The translations under genes were made by a program, and so were the position numbers. Shown here piece after piece: positions 25,630 to 34,627 of a DNA stretch of 64,000 nucleotides. Position 1 is the stretch's first letter; the number at the start of each line of letters is the position of its first letter. This DNA is from Cloacibacterium sp046296655 (GTDB lineage: Bacteria > Bacteroidota > Bacteroidia > Flavobacteriales > Weeksellaceae). The notes beneath the pieces are model-generated. The model was given only the letters and a program-made list of their open reading frames with translations, was not told the DNA's origin and did not search any database. Location of the stretch: assembly GCA_046296655.1 (NCBI GenBank), contig JBKBLE010000002.1:80973-144972 (forward strand). The letters run 5' to 3'.

Positions 25630-26299
25630 TGAAGATTTCAATATAGACCAATTTAAAAAATCTTGGCAGGAACAACCCGTTTCTGATGTGTATAACACGT
25701 CTGAAATAGAAGGAATGCTCAATAAAAAATCTACCAACTATGTGAAATATATTTTCTGGATAAGTTTGGCAGAATTTTTATTTTTCGCCATTGTTGGTTT
25801 TTGTACGATTTTTTCTACCCAAAGAAGCAATAGTTTTATTAATATTTTAGAAAAACTTGGAGTCCAAATGAATGATGATGTGGAAATGAATTTTGAGCAT
25901 CTTTATTTTGCCTTGAAAGTCTTTAGTTTACTGATTACCGCGATTTTTGTTTTTCTTTTTTACAGAAATTACCTAAAAATTAAGGTAGAATGCAATTTGA
26001 AAAATTTTATTCTTCAGATTATCAAGTTCAAAAGAACCGTTAACCTGTTTATTTTCACCAATATTGGTTTATTGATTGTTTTTTCGGGTATTATTACTTA
26101 TTTCATTATGAATGTGCTTCAAGCTCAAAACATTCATTTAAACCAAGCCACTTTAATAGGATTTATTACAGGAATTGTGATAAGTATTGGTTTAGGCGTT
26201 CTCATGATTTGGCTGTATTACAGAATTGTTTACGGAATTATTATGAGCAGACTGAGCAGAAATCTAGAGCAATTGCAAAAAATAGAACAGGAACAATAA
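25622..26299 (+). CDS. Four-helix membrane protein, candidate anti-sigma factor
   Basis: A 225-residue protein with a ~40-residue cytosolic N-terminus (FNIDQFKKSWQEQPVSDVYN) and four hydrophobic helices (about 43-65, 95-117, 135-160, 175-200), ending in a charged coiled tail. It starts inside the sigma gene end, so translation is coupled. No zinc anti-sigma HxxxCxxC motif is present. The anti-sigma role is inferred from position only. Confidence 0.7.
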   Translation: MLNEDFNIDQFKKSWQEQPVSDVYNTSEIEGMLNKKSTNYVKYIFWISLAEFLFFAIVGFCTIFSTQRSNSFINILEKLGVQMNDDVEMNFEHLYFALKVFSLLITAIFVFLFYRNYLKIKVECNLKNFILQIIKFKRTVNLFIFTNIGLLIVFSGIITYFIMNVLQAQNIHLNQATLIGFITGIVISIGLGVLMIWLYYRIVYGIIMSRLSRNLEQLQKIEQEQ

Positions 26300-26304
26300 A
26301 CAAC

Positions 26305-26336
26305 AAAAAACCTTCAGAATTCTGAAGGTTTTATTT
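26305..26336. terminator. Bidirectional terminator
   Basis: AACCTTCAGAATTCTGAAGGTT is a perfect 22-base palindrome with A and T tracts on both sides, lying between the sigma operon and rpoN, which converge. Confidence 0.88.
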
Positions 26337-27803
26337 TTATAATTCTTTTCTCAATCTCGCGACTGGAATATTGAGTTGTTCTCTGTATTTCGCGATGGTT
26401 CTTCTGGCAATATTGTATCCTTTTTCCTTCAAAACATCTACCAAAGCGTCGTCTGTAAGAGGTTTTCTTTTATCTTCTTGACTGATAACTTCTTGCAAGT
26501 GATTTTTAATTTCCTTAGTCGAAACTTCTTCTCCATCATCATTGGTTAATGAATCTGAAAATAAATTTTTCAACAAAATAATTCCATTTGGTGTATCAGC
26601 ATATTTGCTTTTCACCACTCTAGAAATCGTAGAAATATCAAATCCTGTGATATCTGCTACGTCTTTCAGAATCATCGGTTTGATGTTTTTTTCATCTCCG
26701 GTTAAGAAATATTCTTTCTGTAATTTCACAATTGCAGAAATGGTTTGCATCAGCGTATTTTGTCTCTGGTTAATGGCATCTATGTACCATTTTGCAGCAT
26801 CTAACTTTTGTTTGATGAAAAGTGCAGCTTGTTTATGTTCCGCAGAGTTTTTATCGTGAGAATAAGTGCTTAAAATTTCTTTGTACTCCTCAGAAACCCT
26901 AAGTGTAGGTGCATTTCTACTATTCAAAAGCGGAATAACTTGTCCATCTTTTATCTGAATCACAAAATCTGGAATAATCTCTTGATTGATGGTGATGGTT
27001 TGCGTATCAAAATTACCGCCAACTTTTGGAGACAATTTAGAAATCACTTCCAGTGCTTCTTTTAAATCCTTTTCTTCAATATCATATTTATTGATGATTT
27101 TGCCGTAATGCTTATTGATTAAAGCATCAAACTGATGTCTTAAAATATTTCCTGCAAGAATCACCGCTTTATCACGGCTCACTTTTTTCTCTATCTGTAG
27201 CAACAAGCATTCTTGTAAATTTCTAGCTCCTACTCCAGCTGGATCAAGTTTTTGAACATAATTTTCTAGAATTTCCTTTACTTTTTCTTGAGTAGTATAA
27301 ATCCCTTGCGAAAAAGCCAAATCATCTACAATAGCTTTAATCTCACGTCTCAAATACCCGTCATTATCTAGACTTCCGATGATGTATTCTGCAATTTTCA
27401 GGTCTTCTTCGTCTATACTAGACAGGTGGATTTGCTCCATCAAATAATCATACAAAGACTGTCCTTCTGTTAATAAACTTTCATTATCAAAATCTTCGTC
27501 ATCTGCAGAAAAATTGCTAGAAGCGGTTTTATAAGAAGGCTCATCATCATATAAATATTCATCTACATCAAAATCAGTATCTATGGTTTCGCTTCCTTCA
27601 CTTTCGTAATCTGCATCTAAACTGCTAAAATCGTCCTCATTACCACTGTCTTCTTTAACGACTTCCAAGGCAGGATTTTCTTCTAACTCACGCTCTAGCT
27701 CTTCCTGAAATTCTAGCGTGTGAAGCTGTATCAACTTCATCAACTGAATTTGCTGAGGAGCTAATTTTTGTCCTAATTTTATTTGGAGGTTTTGTTTGAG
27801 CAT
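26337..27803 (-). CDS. rpoN: RNA polymerase sigma-54 factor
   Basis: A 488-residue sigma-54. Region I is Gln/Leu-rich (LKQNLQIKLGQKLAPQQIQL), region II is a long acidic stretch (about 50-115), the core-binding and HTH parts follow, and the RpoN box is ARRTIAKYREQLNIP near the end. Sigma-54 serves -24/-12 promoters with AAA+ activators; no activator gene is in this window. A -7 box lies at 27833-27840. Confidence 0.96.
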   Translation of the reverse strand: MLKQNLQIKLGQKLAPQQIQLMKLIQLHTLEFQEELERELEENPALEVVKEDSGNEDDFSSLDADYESEGSETIDTDFDVDEYLYDDEPSYKTASSNFSADDEDFDNESLLTEGQSLYDYLMEQIHLSSIDEEDLKIAEYIIGSLDNDGYLRREIKAIVDDLAFSQGIYTTQEKVKEILENYVQKLDPAGVGARNLQECLLLQIEKKVSRDKAVILAGNILRHQFDALINKHYGKIINKYDIEEKDLKEALEVISKLSPKVGGNFDTQTITINQEIIPDFVIQIKDGQVIPLLNSRNAPTLRVSEEYKEILSTYSHDKNSAEHKQAALFIKQKLDAAKWYIDAINQRQNTLMQTISAIVKLQKEYFLTGDEKNIKPMILKDVADITGFDISTISRVVKSKYADTPNGIILLKNLFSDSLTNDDGEEVSTKEIKNHLQEVISQEDKRKPLTDDALVDVLKEKGYNIARRTIAKYREQLNIPVARLRKEL

Positions 27804-27832
27804 TGTTTATTATTTAGAAAATCAAAAATAAG

Positions 27833-27840
27833 TTTTTGAT
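27833..27840 (-). promoter_or_regulatory. Candidate -7 box of rpoN
   Basis: The minus strand reads TATTTTTG about 30 bases upstream of the start codon; -33 not evident. Confidence 0.38.
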
Positions 27841-27886
27841 TTCAGATTTTGTTACATTTTAATTTCAAAATTTTATGAAATTCTAT

Positions 27887-29335
27887 TTAGAATTCAGCGT
27901 TTTTCGGAGTTCTAGGGAAAGGAATTACATCTTTAATATTAGTCATTCCCGTTACAAAAAGGATTAATCTTTCTAGACCTAAACCGAAACCAGCATGCGG
28001 AACAGAACCGAATTTTCTAGTATCTAGATACCACCAAAGTTCGTGTTCATCTACGTGCATTTCTTGCATTTTGGTTTTCAAAACATCTAATCTTTCCTCT
28101 CTTTGTGAACCACCAATGATTTCTCCAATTCCTGGGAAAAGAACATCCATTGCTGCTACGGTTTTTCCATCTTCGTTTAATCTCATGTAGAATGCTTTGA
28201 TTTCCTTAGGATAATCAAATAAAACGACTGGAGACTCGAAGTGTTTTTCTACCAAATAACGCTCGTGTTCAGATTGTAAATCTGCACCCCATTCTTCAAT
28301 TGGGAACTGGAATTTTCCTTTTTTATTTTCTTTAGAATTCAATAGAATTTCGATGGCTTCAGAATAAGAAACTCTCATGAAACGTTTTTTGATTACGTTT
28401 TCTAGTTTCTCTATTAAGCCTTCTTTTGCTCTATCTTTTTCTGGTTTTTGTTTTTGTTCTTCGGCAAATCTTTGGTCTAAAAACTTCAAATCATCTTTGC
28501 AATTTTCTAGAACATAGCCAATTACATATTTCAAGAAATTTTCAGCCAAATCGATATTGTCTTCCAAATTATTGAAAGCCACTTCTGGTTCTACCATCCA
28601 GAATTCTGCTAAGTGTCTTGTAGTATTAGAATTTTCAGCACGGAAAGTTGGCCCAAAAGTATACACTCTACCTAATCCCATTGCTGCAGTTTCCGCTTCT
28701 AACTGACCAGAAACCGTCAAATTGGTTTTTTTACCAAAGAAATCTTGAGCAAAATCAATATCACCGTTTTCATCTCTTGGAATTTGGTTTAAATCAAAAT
28801 TCGTCACTCCAAACATTTCACCAGCACCTTCTGCATCGGCACCTGTGATGATAGGCGTGTTTATGTAGAAGAAATGATTTTGGTTAAAGAACTGGTGAAT
28901 CGCAAAACTTACGGCACTTCTCACTCTGAAAACCGCTCCAAAAAGATTGGTTCTGAATCTAAGATGCGCCTGCTCACGAAGAAATTCCAAAGAGTGTTTT
29001 TTCGGTTGAAGAACTGTTTTTTCCATTTCTTCAGAGAAATTATCGCCAAGAATTGTAATTTTTTTGGCAATGATTTCAATATCTTGACCTTTTCCTTCAC
29101 TTTCTACTACCTCACCTGTAATTTTAAGTGAAGAAGCATTTTTAATATTTTTGATGATTTCTTCGTCGAAATTTTCGAAATCTACTACAATCTGAATGTT
29201 GTTTATCGTAGAACCGTCATTCAATGCGATGAAACGGTTAGAACGGAATGCTCTCACCCATCCTTGAATGGTAATATCGTGATGTAAAAGTTTTTTATAA
29301 TCTCCTAAAATTTCTTTAATGGTCTTCTTACTCAT
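27887..29335 (-). CDS. asnS: Asparaginyl-tRNA synthetase
   Basis: A 482-residue class II synthetase from ATG 29335 (MSKKTIKEILGDYKK). The OB-fold anticodon-binding domain comes first (ITIQGWVRAFRSNRFIALNDG), then class II motif 2 (FGPTFRAENSNTTRHLAEFWM) and motif 3 (HAGFGLGLERLILFVTGM). The NTRHLAEFWMVEPE stretch fits AsnRS rather than AspRS. Length normal. Confidence 0.96.
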   Translation of the reverse strand: MSKKTIKEILGDYKKLLHHDITIQGWVRAFRSNRFIALNDGSTINNIQIVVDFENFDEEIIKNIKNASSLKITGEVVESEGKGQDIEIIAKKITILGDNFSEEMEKTVLQPKKHSLEFLREQAHLRFRTNLFGAVFRVRSAVSFAIHQFFNQNHFFYINTPIITGADAEGAGEMFGVTNFDLNQIPRDENGDIDFAQDFFGKKTNLTVSGQLEAETAAMGLGRVYTFGPTFRAENSNTTRHLAEFWMVEPEVAFNNLEDNIDLAENFLKYVIGYVLENCKDDLKFLDQRFAEEQKQKPEKDRAKEGLIEKLENVIKKRFMRVSYSEAIEILLNSKENKKGKFQFPIEEWGADLQSEHERYLVEKHFESPVVLFDYPKEIKAFYMRLNEDGKTVAAMDVLFPGIGEIIGGSQREERLDVLKTKMQEMHVDEHELWWYLDTRKFGSVPHAGFGLGLERLILFVTGMTNIKDVIPFPRTPKNAEF

Positions 29336-29353
29336 GACTTCATAATTATTCAG

Positions 29354-29361
29354 CAAAAATA
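29354..29361 (-). promoter_or_regulatory. Candidate -7 box of asnS
   Basis: The minus strand reads TATTTTTG 18 bases before the ATG at 29335; -33 not clear. Confidence 0.35.
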
Positions 29362-29437
29362 AGAAATTTTGGCGTAATTTTTGATGTAACGCGGAGATTT
29401 TTACGGTTTTAAAATTTAGTTTTCGAAAAGAATAATT

Positions 29438-29983
29438 TTATTGCTCATCATTCTTGGCTGGCGTTAAGAAAACATCCATCAAACCTTCTGGCAATTGCAT
29501 TTTGATAAATTTTTCTTCACGATTCACTTCTAGAATCCAGTCTTTAATAATCGGAATGATGATTTCTTTGTCTGCTAATTTTAGGATAAAGTAATGTTGT
29601 GCAGTTTGGTCGTTTATTTCTACAATGTTTCCGCAAGATTTACCATCTTCTTCTCTGATTTCATACCCAATGACTTCGTGATAATAAAACTGATTTCCTG
29701 AAAGTTTAGGCAAGGTAGAAAGTGGTAAAAAAACATTCTTGCCAATAGATTGTTCTACCAATTGTTCAGAAGAATTCTTGAAAGTAATGATTTTAGAGTT
29801 ATCATTTCCCCATTGTTGCTTTTCCACAAAAAAAGGCACGAGAAGTCCGTTCACTTCTACAAAAATCCCTTCCAGTTTATTGTATAATTCTGGTTGGTCT
29901 GTATCTAGTTTTATGATTACATTTCCCTTTAGACCGTGTTTTCTGGTAATTTTTCCTAAAAAATAGCAATCTTCTTTTTTCAT
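29438..29983 (-). CDS. rimM: 16S rRNA processing protein RimM
   Basis: A 181-residue ribosome maturation factor. The RimM N-terminal barrel starts YFLGKITRKHGLKGNVIIKLDTD, and the PRC-barrel domain follows from about residue 95 (QFYYHEVIGYEI, then the late IIIPIIKDWILEVNREEKFI). It binds S19 during 30S assembly. It lies directly downstream of rpsP on the same strand, the usual rpsP-rimM order. Confidence 0.93.
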   Translation of the reverse strand: MKKEDCYFLGKITRKHGLKGNVIIKLDTDQPELYNKLEGIFVEVNGLLVPFFVEKQQWGNDNSKIITFKNSSEQLVEQSIGKNVFLPLSTLPKLSGNQFYYHEVIGYEIREEDGKSCGNIVEINDQTAQHYFILKLADKEIIIPIIKDWILEVNREEKFIKMQLPEGLMDVFLTPAKNDEQ

Positions 29984-30062
29984 GGGTTGATATTTTAAAA
30001 TTTTTAAAAACCAAAAGAATTTTATTTGGTTTTATGATGCAAATATACTTTGTTTTAAAAGA

Positions 30063-30090
30063 ATAAAGACGCAATAAATTGCGTCTTTAG
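30063..30090. repeat. Palindrome AGACGCAATAAATTGCGTCT
   Basis: Perfect arms AGACGCAAT/ATTGCGTCT between rimM and rpsP. A near-identical one is at 7532. It may act as an attenuating hairpin between the two genes. Confidence 0.75.
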
Positions 30091-30111
30091 TACATTTTAT
30101 TTCTAAAATTG

Positions 30112-30672
30112 TTATGCTTCTGCTTCAGTTCCTTCAGCTTCAGCAGCTGGAGTTTCTTCAGCAGTTTCTTCAGCTACAGGTTCTGCGTTTGCAGCTTCTT
30201 CAGCAGCTTTAGCATCTGCTTCTGCTTGAGCAGCAGCAGCAATTCTAGCTTCGTTTACTTTAGCTTCAGCTTCTAGAGCAGCTTTTTTAGCAGCTTCTTT
30301 AGACTGAGTTAAACTGTCTTTTTTAGCGTTTACAGCAGCTTCTTTAGCTTCTAACCAAGCGTTGAATCTTTTTTCAGCTTCAGCTTCGTCGAAAGCACCT
30401 TTTGCTACACCACCTTGTAAGTGTTTTTTGTATAAAGCACCTTTGTAAGAAAGGATAGCTCTAGCAGTATCAGTTGGTTGAGCACCATTGTTTAACCATT
30501 TAACAGCTGAATCTACATCTAGTTCAATTGTTGCAGGGTTAGTAATTGGATTGTAAGTTCCTAATTTCTCGATGAATCTACCGTCTCTTCTTGCTCTAGC
30601 GTCTGCTACTACGATGTGGAAAAAAGGTTTTCCTTTTTTACCGTGTCTTTGTAATCTAATTTTTACTGACAT
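30112..30672 (-). CDS. rpsP: 30S ribosomal protein S16 with long Ala/Glu-rich tail
   Basis: A 186-residue S16. Residues 1-80 are the normal domain (VKIRLQRHGKKGKPFFHIVV, RDGRFIEKLGTYNP, and the late WLNNGAQPTDTARAILS). The remaining ~100 residues are rich in Ala, Glu and Lys (for example AEEAANAEPVAEETAEETPA), a long extension common in Bacteroidota. It is probably flexible or helical on the ribosome surface. rimM follows. Confidence 0.95.
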   Translation of the reverse strand: MSVKIRLQRHGKKGKPFFHIVVADARARRDGRFIEKLGTYNPITNPATIELDVDSAVKWLNNGAQPTDTARAILSYKGALYKKHLQGGVAKGAFDEAEAEKRFNAWLEAKEAAVNAKKDSLTQSKEAAKKAALEAEAKVNEARIAAAAQAEADAKAAEEAANAEPVAEETAEETPAAEAEGTEAEA

Positions 30673-30721
30673 ATTATTGTGAATTTATGGGAACTCGTCC
30701 CTGTTAATATTTTTAAGTGTG

Positions 30722-30729
30722 CAAAGATA
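30722..30729 (-). promoter_or_regulatory. Candidate -7 box of rpsP
   Basis: The minus strand reads TATCTTTG, matching TAnnTTTG, 50 bases before the ATG. Confidence 0.4.
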
Positions 30730-30788
30730 GTAAAATATTTTGTTTTAAAAAAAATTTTTGACTGGCGTTTGTTACTGGAAGGTGGAAC

Positions 30789-31298
30789 TTAAATTTTCCC
30801 TAAATAAAAAAGTCCGAGACAACGCTGATTTTCTTCTAAATTCAGAAACTCACCGAGATGATTAATCACGGTATGAGAACTCCAATAACAACCTATTTGA
30901 TTTACTGTACAGGTTAAATACATATTCTGAACCGCCATCGAAGTGGCTGCAATTTCTTCCCATTCTGGAAGCAAACCACTGAAATTTACAGAAATGGTAA
31001 CAACGGTGTCTGTTTTGGCAATTTTATCAGCAAAATCAAGATATTTTTTCTCTAAAAACAAGTGTTCTGGCGTCGTTTCTTTATAAATTTTCTGAATTTC
31101 TTTTGCCAGTTGCAGCTTTTCTTCTCCTCTAAAAACTCTAAATCTCCAAGGTTTTGTTTTCTTGTGATTGGGAGCAAACTGTGCAGAACTCAAGATTTCA
31201 TCTAAGATTTCCTGAGAAATTTCTTCGCCAGTATAATCTTTGGGATACGTACTTTTTCTGCTTTCTATTATTTGTTTTAAAATTTCTGAATTGTTCAT
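30789..31298 (-). CDS. Nitroreductase family protein
   Basis: A 169-residue FMN-dependent oxidoreductase, slightly short for the family. FMN-binding features are ESRKSTYPKDY near residue 12, APNHKKTKPWRFRVF, and the late GCYWSSHTV with the C-terminal CLGLFYLGKI. It resembles the NfnB/RutE-like reductases. Substrate unknown; single gene unit. Confidence 0.85.
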   Translation of the reverse strand: MNNSEILKQIIESRKSTYPKDYTGEEISQEILDEILSSAQFAPNHKKTKPWRFRVFRGEEKLQLAKEIQKIYKETTPEHLFLEKKYLDFADKIAKTDTVVTISVNFSGLLPEWEEIAATSMAVQNMYLTCTVNQIGCYWSSHTVINHLGEFLNLEENQRCLGLFYLGKI

Positions 31299-31317
31299 TT
31301 TTTAAAAAAAGCTGTTA

Positions 31318-31385
31318 AGTTTTGGCTAAAGCCAAATGGAATAATTGATTATTACTAAGCGGACTAAAGTCCGCCCCTATTGATA
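31318..31385. repeat. Two palindromes with TAAA loops
   Basis: TTTGGCTAAAGCCAAA (about 31320-31336) and GCGGACTAAAGTCCGC (31360-31375), the second followed by CCCTA. Both have a central TAAA and occur in the gap between the nitroreductase and GreA-like genes. Confidence 0.7.
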
Positions 31386-31399
31386 TTTGACAAAATTAA

Positions 31400-31855
31400 T
31401 TAAATAATTTTCTCAATTTTTTGGTGAATTCTATTGAGAACAAATTCTTCGCCTTCGGTTTTGCCCAACATGATTTTAGCAATCGGACTTTCTTCTGAAA
31501 TCGCATAAAACCGATCGCCTTCGTAAAAAAACTCGCCAAGAGAAACAGAAAGATAAAACCTGGCTTTATTGGTAATCACCAGCGAACCGAGTTTTACTCT
31601 ATCCGAAGAATGATGAAGCACCTGATTCATTTTCTTTTGCATGGTTTTGAGCGCAAACATTTGTTTATCTAAGTGATAAATTTCTTCTTGCATCTCTTCT
31701 CTTATCGAATCATATTTAGATGTTTTCTTTACTTCTCTCGTTGCTTCCAAAGTAAAGTTGAGATAAAACTCCAGTGTTTTTATCTTCCCAGAAATCGTGT
31801 CTTTCACAAAATTCCTCAGTGCAGTTTTATCATAATCTTTGACCAACATCTTCAT
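31400..31855 (-). CDS. GreA/GreB C-terminal-like protein
   Basis: A 151-residue protein with a helical first half (about 1-90; coiled-coil-like EEMQEEIYHLDKQMFALKTM) and a second half resembling the GreA/GreB C-terminal domain: VKLGSLVITNKARFYLSV, AISEESPIAKIMLGKTEGE. The family binds RNA polymerase near the secondary channel. It lacks the acidic tip needed for transcript cleavage in GreA, so it may rather resemble Rnk-like anti-factors. Confidence 0.72.
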   Translation of the reverse strand: MKMLVKDYDKTALRNFVKDTISGKIKTLEFYLNFTLEATREVKKTSKYDSIREEMQEEIYHLDKQMFALKTMQKKMNQVLHHSSDRVKLGSLVITNKARFYLSVSLGEFFYEGDRFYAISEESPIAKIMLGKTEGEEFVLNRIHQKIEKII

Positions 31856-31903
31856 TAAAATATTCAGCGAAGATAAAATTCTCTTTTGAAATACCGAAAA
31901 ATA

Positions 31904-31927
31904 AAAAAACGGAAATTTCCGTTTTTA
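31904..31927 (-). terminator. Terminator after the SRPBCC gene
   Basis: AAAAACGGAAATTTCCGTTTTT (31905-31926) is a perfect palindrome; on the minus strand it is followed by a T-rich run, 20 bases after the stop of the SRPBCC gene. Confidence 0.85.
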
Positions 31928-31947
31928 ATATTTCTAAAAATTTTAAA

Positions 31948-32442
31948 TTAAGGTTTTTCTGAAAGTTTTTTCAAATTTTGGAGTCCTTCTTCACACGATT
32001 TCCCCATCCAATAATCCATCATTGGCTTCATGAGATTAGAAGGATATTCCATTTCTGCATCTAGCGTCCAAACCACTTTAGTAGCATTTCCTTCTTGTGT
32101 CAATACAATATCAGAAGTGGCTTCACCTTGACCTTCAAAAGCCATTTTAGTGCTTTGTTTCTGATTTGGAATAAGCGCCGTAATTTCTTGGCATCCATTT
32201 CCCACATCTTTTTTATCACTTGTCCAGCAATGTTGATCACCAATCTGACCAGAAACGCCAGAATAGGTAGATTGCAACTGCGGGTCTAATTTCATCCAAG
32301 GATTCCATTCATTAAATGCTTTCATAGAATTGAGATGTGAATACACTTTTTCTGCAGGAGCATTAATGACAATCGATTTTTCATAATGGTATTTTTCACC
32401 AATGACAAACATGGCAATTACCAAAACGGCTAGAATTGCCAA
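31948..32442 (-). CDS. SRPBCC (polyketide cyclase-like) protein with a disturbed start
   Basis: A 164-residue START-fold protein (VIGEKYHYEKSIVINAPAEK, WNPWMKLDPQL, VVWTLDAEMEYPSN). The family begins with a hydrophobic anchor, here KKFLKILLAILAVLVIAM, but the ATG expected before it is missing: the bases read ATAGAAAAAG where ATGAAAAAG would give MKKFL. One extra A creates an in-frame TAG. Translation may begin at TTG 32442 or at the Met in VIAMFVIG, or the gene may be inactive. Confidence 0.75.
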   Translation of the reverse strand: MAILAVLVIAMFVIGEKYHYEKSIVINAPAEKVYSHLNSMKAFNEWNPWMKLDPQLQSTYSGVSGQIGDQHCWTSDKKDVGNGCQEITALIPNQKQSTKMAFEGQGEATSDIVLTQEGNATKVVWTLDAEMEYPSNLMKPMMDYWMGKSCEEGLQNLKKLSEKP

Positions 32443-32551
32443 AAGGATTTTTAAAAACTTTTTCTATAGTGTTATACTGTTTATTTTGTGATTCATTAAA
32501 GGTAAATATTTTTAATTTAACTAAATTTACAGTCCAAAATTTGAACAGACG

Positions 32552-34567
32552 ATGACAAATCCACTTTTACAATCCTTCAATACAAAATATCAATCCGCTC
32601 CATTTGCAGAAATAAAAGAAGAACATTACTTACCTGCATTCAAGGAACTGATAGACAAATCTTTGCAAGAAATACAAGAAATCACTCAAAATCCTGAAAC
32701 GCCTACTTTCGAAAACACCATCGAAGCTCTGGCTTATTCTGGCGAACAATTAGATGTGGTTTCTAATATTTTCTTTAACCTTAATTCTGCCGAAACCAAT
32801 GACGAAATTCAACAAATCGCACAAGAAGTTTCGCCTTTATTAACCGAATTTGCCTCGAAAATTTCACAAAACGAACAACTTTTTTCAAGAATTAAAAAAG
32901 TGTACGACGAGAAAGACCATTATTCACTCAACGAAGAGCAAAAGATGCTTCTAGAAGAAACCTACAAAGGTTTTGTAAGAAATGGTGCATTGCTGAATGA
33001 CGAGAAAAAAGAACAACTCAAAAATATCAATATTGAGCTTTCTAAAAAATCTTTGCAATTCGGACAAAACGTTTTGGCAGCGACCAATCAATATTATAAA
33101 CACTTGACCAACAAAGAAGATTTGGCTGGAATTCCAGAAGCTATTCTTGCGCAATATGAAGAAGAAGCAAAAGAAAGAAATCTAGAAGGTTATGTGATTA
33201 CGCTACAATTCCCGAGTTTACTTCCAGTACTTACTTATGCGGAAAATCGTGAGTTGAGAAAGGAATTGGCAATTGCAAACGGAAAAAAATCTTTTGACGG
33301 CGGTGAATTTGACAACCAAATCCTCATCAAAGAATTGGTACAACTTCGTCAAGAAAAAGCGCAATTGTTAGGCTACAAATCTTTTGCAGATTATGTTTTA
33401 GAAGAAAGAATGGCAAAATCTCCACAGAAAGTGTTAGAATTTTTGAACGAATTATTGACTAAAGCAAAACCTTTTGCCGAAAAAGAAGTGGAAGAACTTT
33501 CCGTTTTAGCAAAAGCAGATGGAATTACAGAAATGCAAAGTTATGACCACGCTTATTATGCCGAAAAACTTAGAAAACAAAAATTTGATTTCAATGATGA
33601 AGAATTGAAACCTTATTTCCAGTTAGACAAAGTGCAAGAAGCGGTTTTCGGGTTAGCAGGAAAACTTTTCGGGTTAGAATTTGTAGAAACCACTGACATT
33701 CAAAAATATCACGCTGATGTGAAAACGTATGAAATCTACGAAGGTGAAAATTTTAAAGCTTTGCTTTATGCCGATTATCACCCAAGAAAGGGAAAAAGAG
33801 CGGGAGCATGGATGACGAGTTTTAAAAATCAATACATCAAAAATGGCAAAAACCACAGACCGCATATTTCTGTAGTTTGTAATTTTACCAAACCCACTGC
33901 TGAAACACCAAGTTTATTGACTTTCAATGAAGTCACCACACTTTTCCATGAATTCGGGCATGCTTTACATGGCGTTTTAGCCAATACTCAGTATCCTAAT
34001 CTTTCTGGAACTTCTGTAAAATGGGATTTTGTAGAATTGCCTTCTCAATTTTTAGAAAATTACTGCTACGAACCAGAATTTTTGAAAACATTTTCAAAAC
34101 ATTATCAAACGGGTGAAGTTTTACCAGATGAAAAAATTCAGAAAATAGAAGATTCTAAAAACTTTATGGAAGGCTATCAAACTTTGAGACAACTCAGTTT
34201 CGGAATTTTGGACATGTCTTATCACGCCGAAAACGTAAAAGTAGAAGATGTAAAAACCTTTGAAACTGAGACCATCAAAGCGACTCAGGTTTATCCTACT
34301 CTTGCAGAAACAGCTATTAGCACAAGTTTTTCACACATTTTCCAAGGTGGATATTCGGCTGGATATTATTCTTACAAGTGGGCAGAAGTTTTAGATGCAG
34401 ATGCTTTTCAATATTTCAAAGAAAATGGGATCTTTGACCCTTTAATTTCTAAAAAATTTAAAACGTTGCTCGAAAGTGGCGGCACAAAAGACCCAATGGA
34501 ATTGTACAAAAATTTCAGAGGAAGCGAACCGAAAGTAGAAAGTTTGTTGAAAAGAGCTTTTGGTTAA
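32552..34567 (+). CDS. M3 family metallopeptidase (oligopeptidase A / Dcp type)
   Basis: A 671-residue zinc peptidase. The catalytic motif is TLFHEFGHALHGVL (HExxH, with the third ligand Glu in the following helix, VELPSQFLENY). The N-terminus lacks a signal peptide, so it is cytosolic and likely trims short peptides. Other markers are KGKRAGAWMTSF and HIFQGGYSAGYYSYKWAEV near the end. Whether it is a dipeptidyl carboxypeptidase or an oligopeptidase cannot be told. Confidence 0.95.
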   Translation: MTNPLLQSFNTKYQSAPFAEIKEEHYLPAFKELIDKSLQEIQEITQNPETPTFENTIEALAYSGEQLDVVSNIFFNLNSAETNDEIQQIAQEVSPLLTEFASKISQNEQLFSRIKKVYDEKDHYSLNEEQKMLLEETYKGFVRNGALLNDEKKEQLKNINIELSKKSLQFGQNVLAATNQYYKHLTNKEDLAGIPEAILAQYEEEAKERNLEGYVITLQFPSLLPVLTYAENRELRKELAIANGKKSFDGGEFDNQILIKELVQLRQEKAQLLGYKSFADYVLEERMAKSPQKVLEFLNELLTKAKPFAEKEVEELSVLAKADGITEMQSYDHAYYAEKLRKQKFDFNDEELKPYFQLDKVQEAVFGLAGKLFGLEFVETTDIQKYHADVKTYEIYEGENFKALLYADYHPRKGKRAGAWMTSFKNQYIKNGKNHRPHISVVCNFTKPTAETPSLLTFNEVTTLFHEFGHALHGVLANTQYPNLSGTSVKWDFVELPSQFLENYCYEPEFLKTFSKHYQTGEVLPDEKIQKIEDSKNFMEGYQTLRQLSFGILDMSYHAENVKVEDVKTFETETIKATQVYPTLAETAISTSFSHIFQGGYSAGYYSYKWAEVLDADAFQYFKENGIFDPLISKKFKTLLESGGTKDPMELYKNFRGSEPKVESLLKRAFG

Positions 34568-34627
34568 TGGAAAATGGAAAGTTGAAAATTGAAAATGACA
34601 ACCCATCTAAAATTTAAAATCTAAAAT

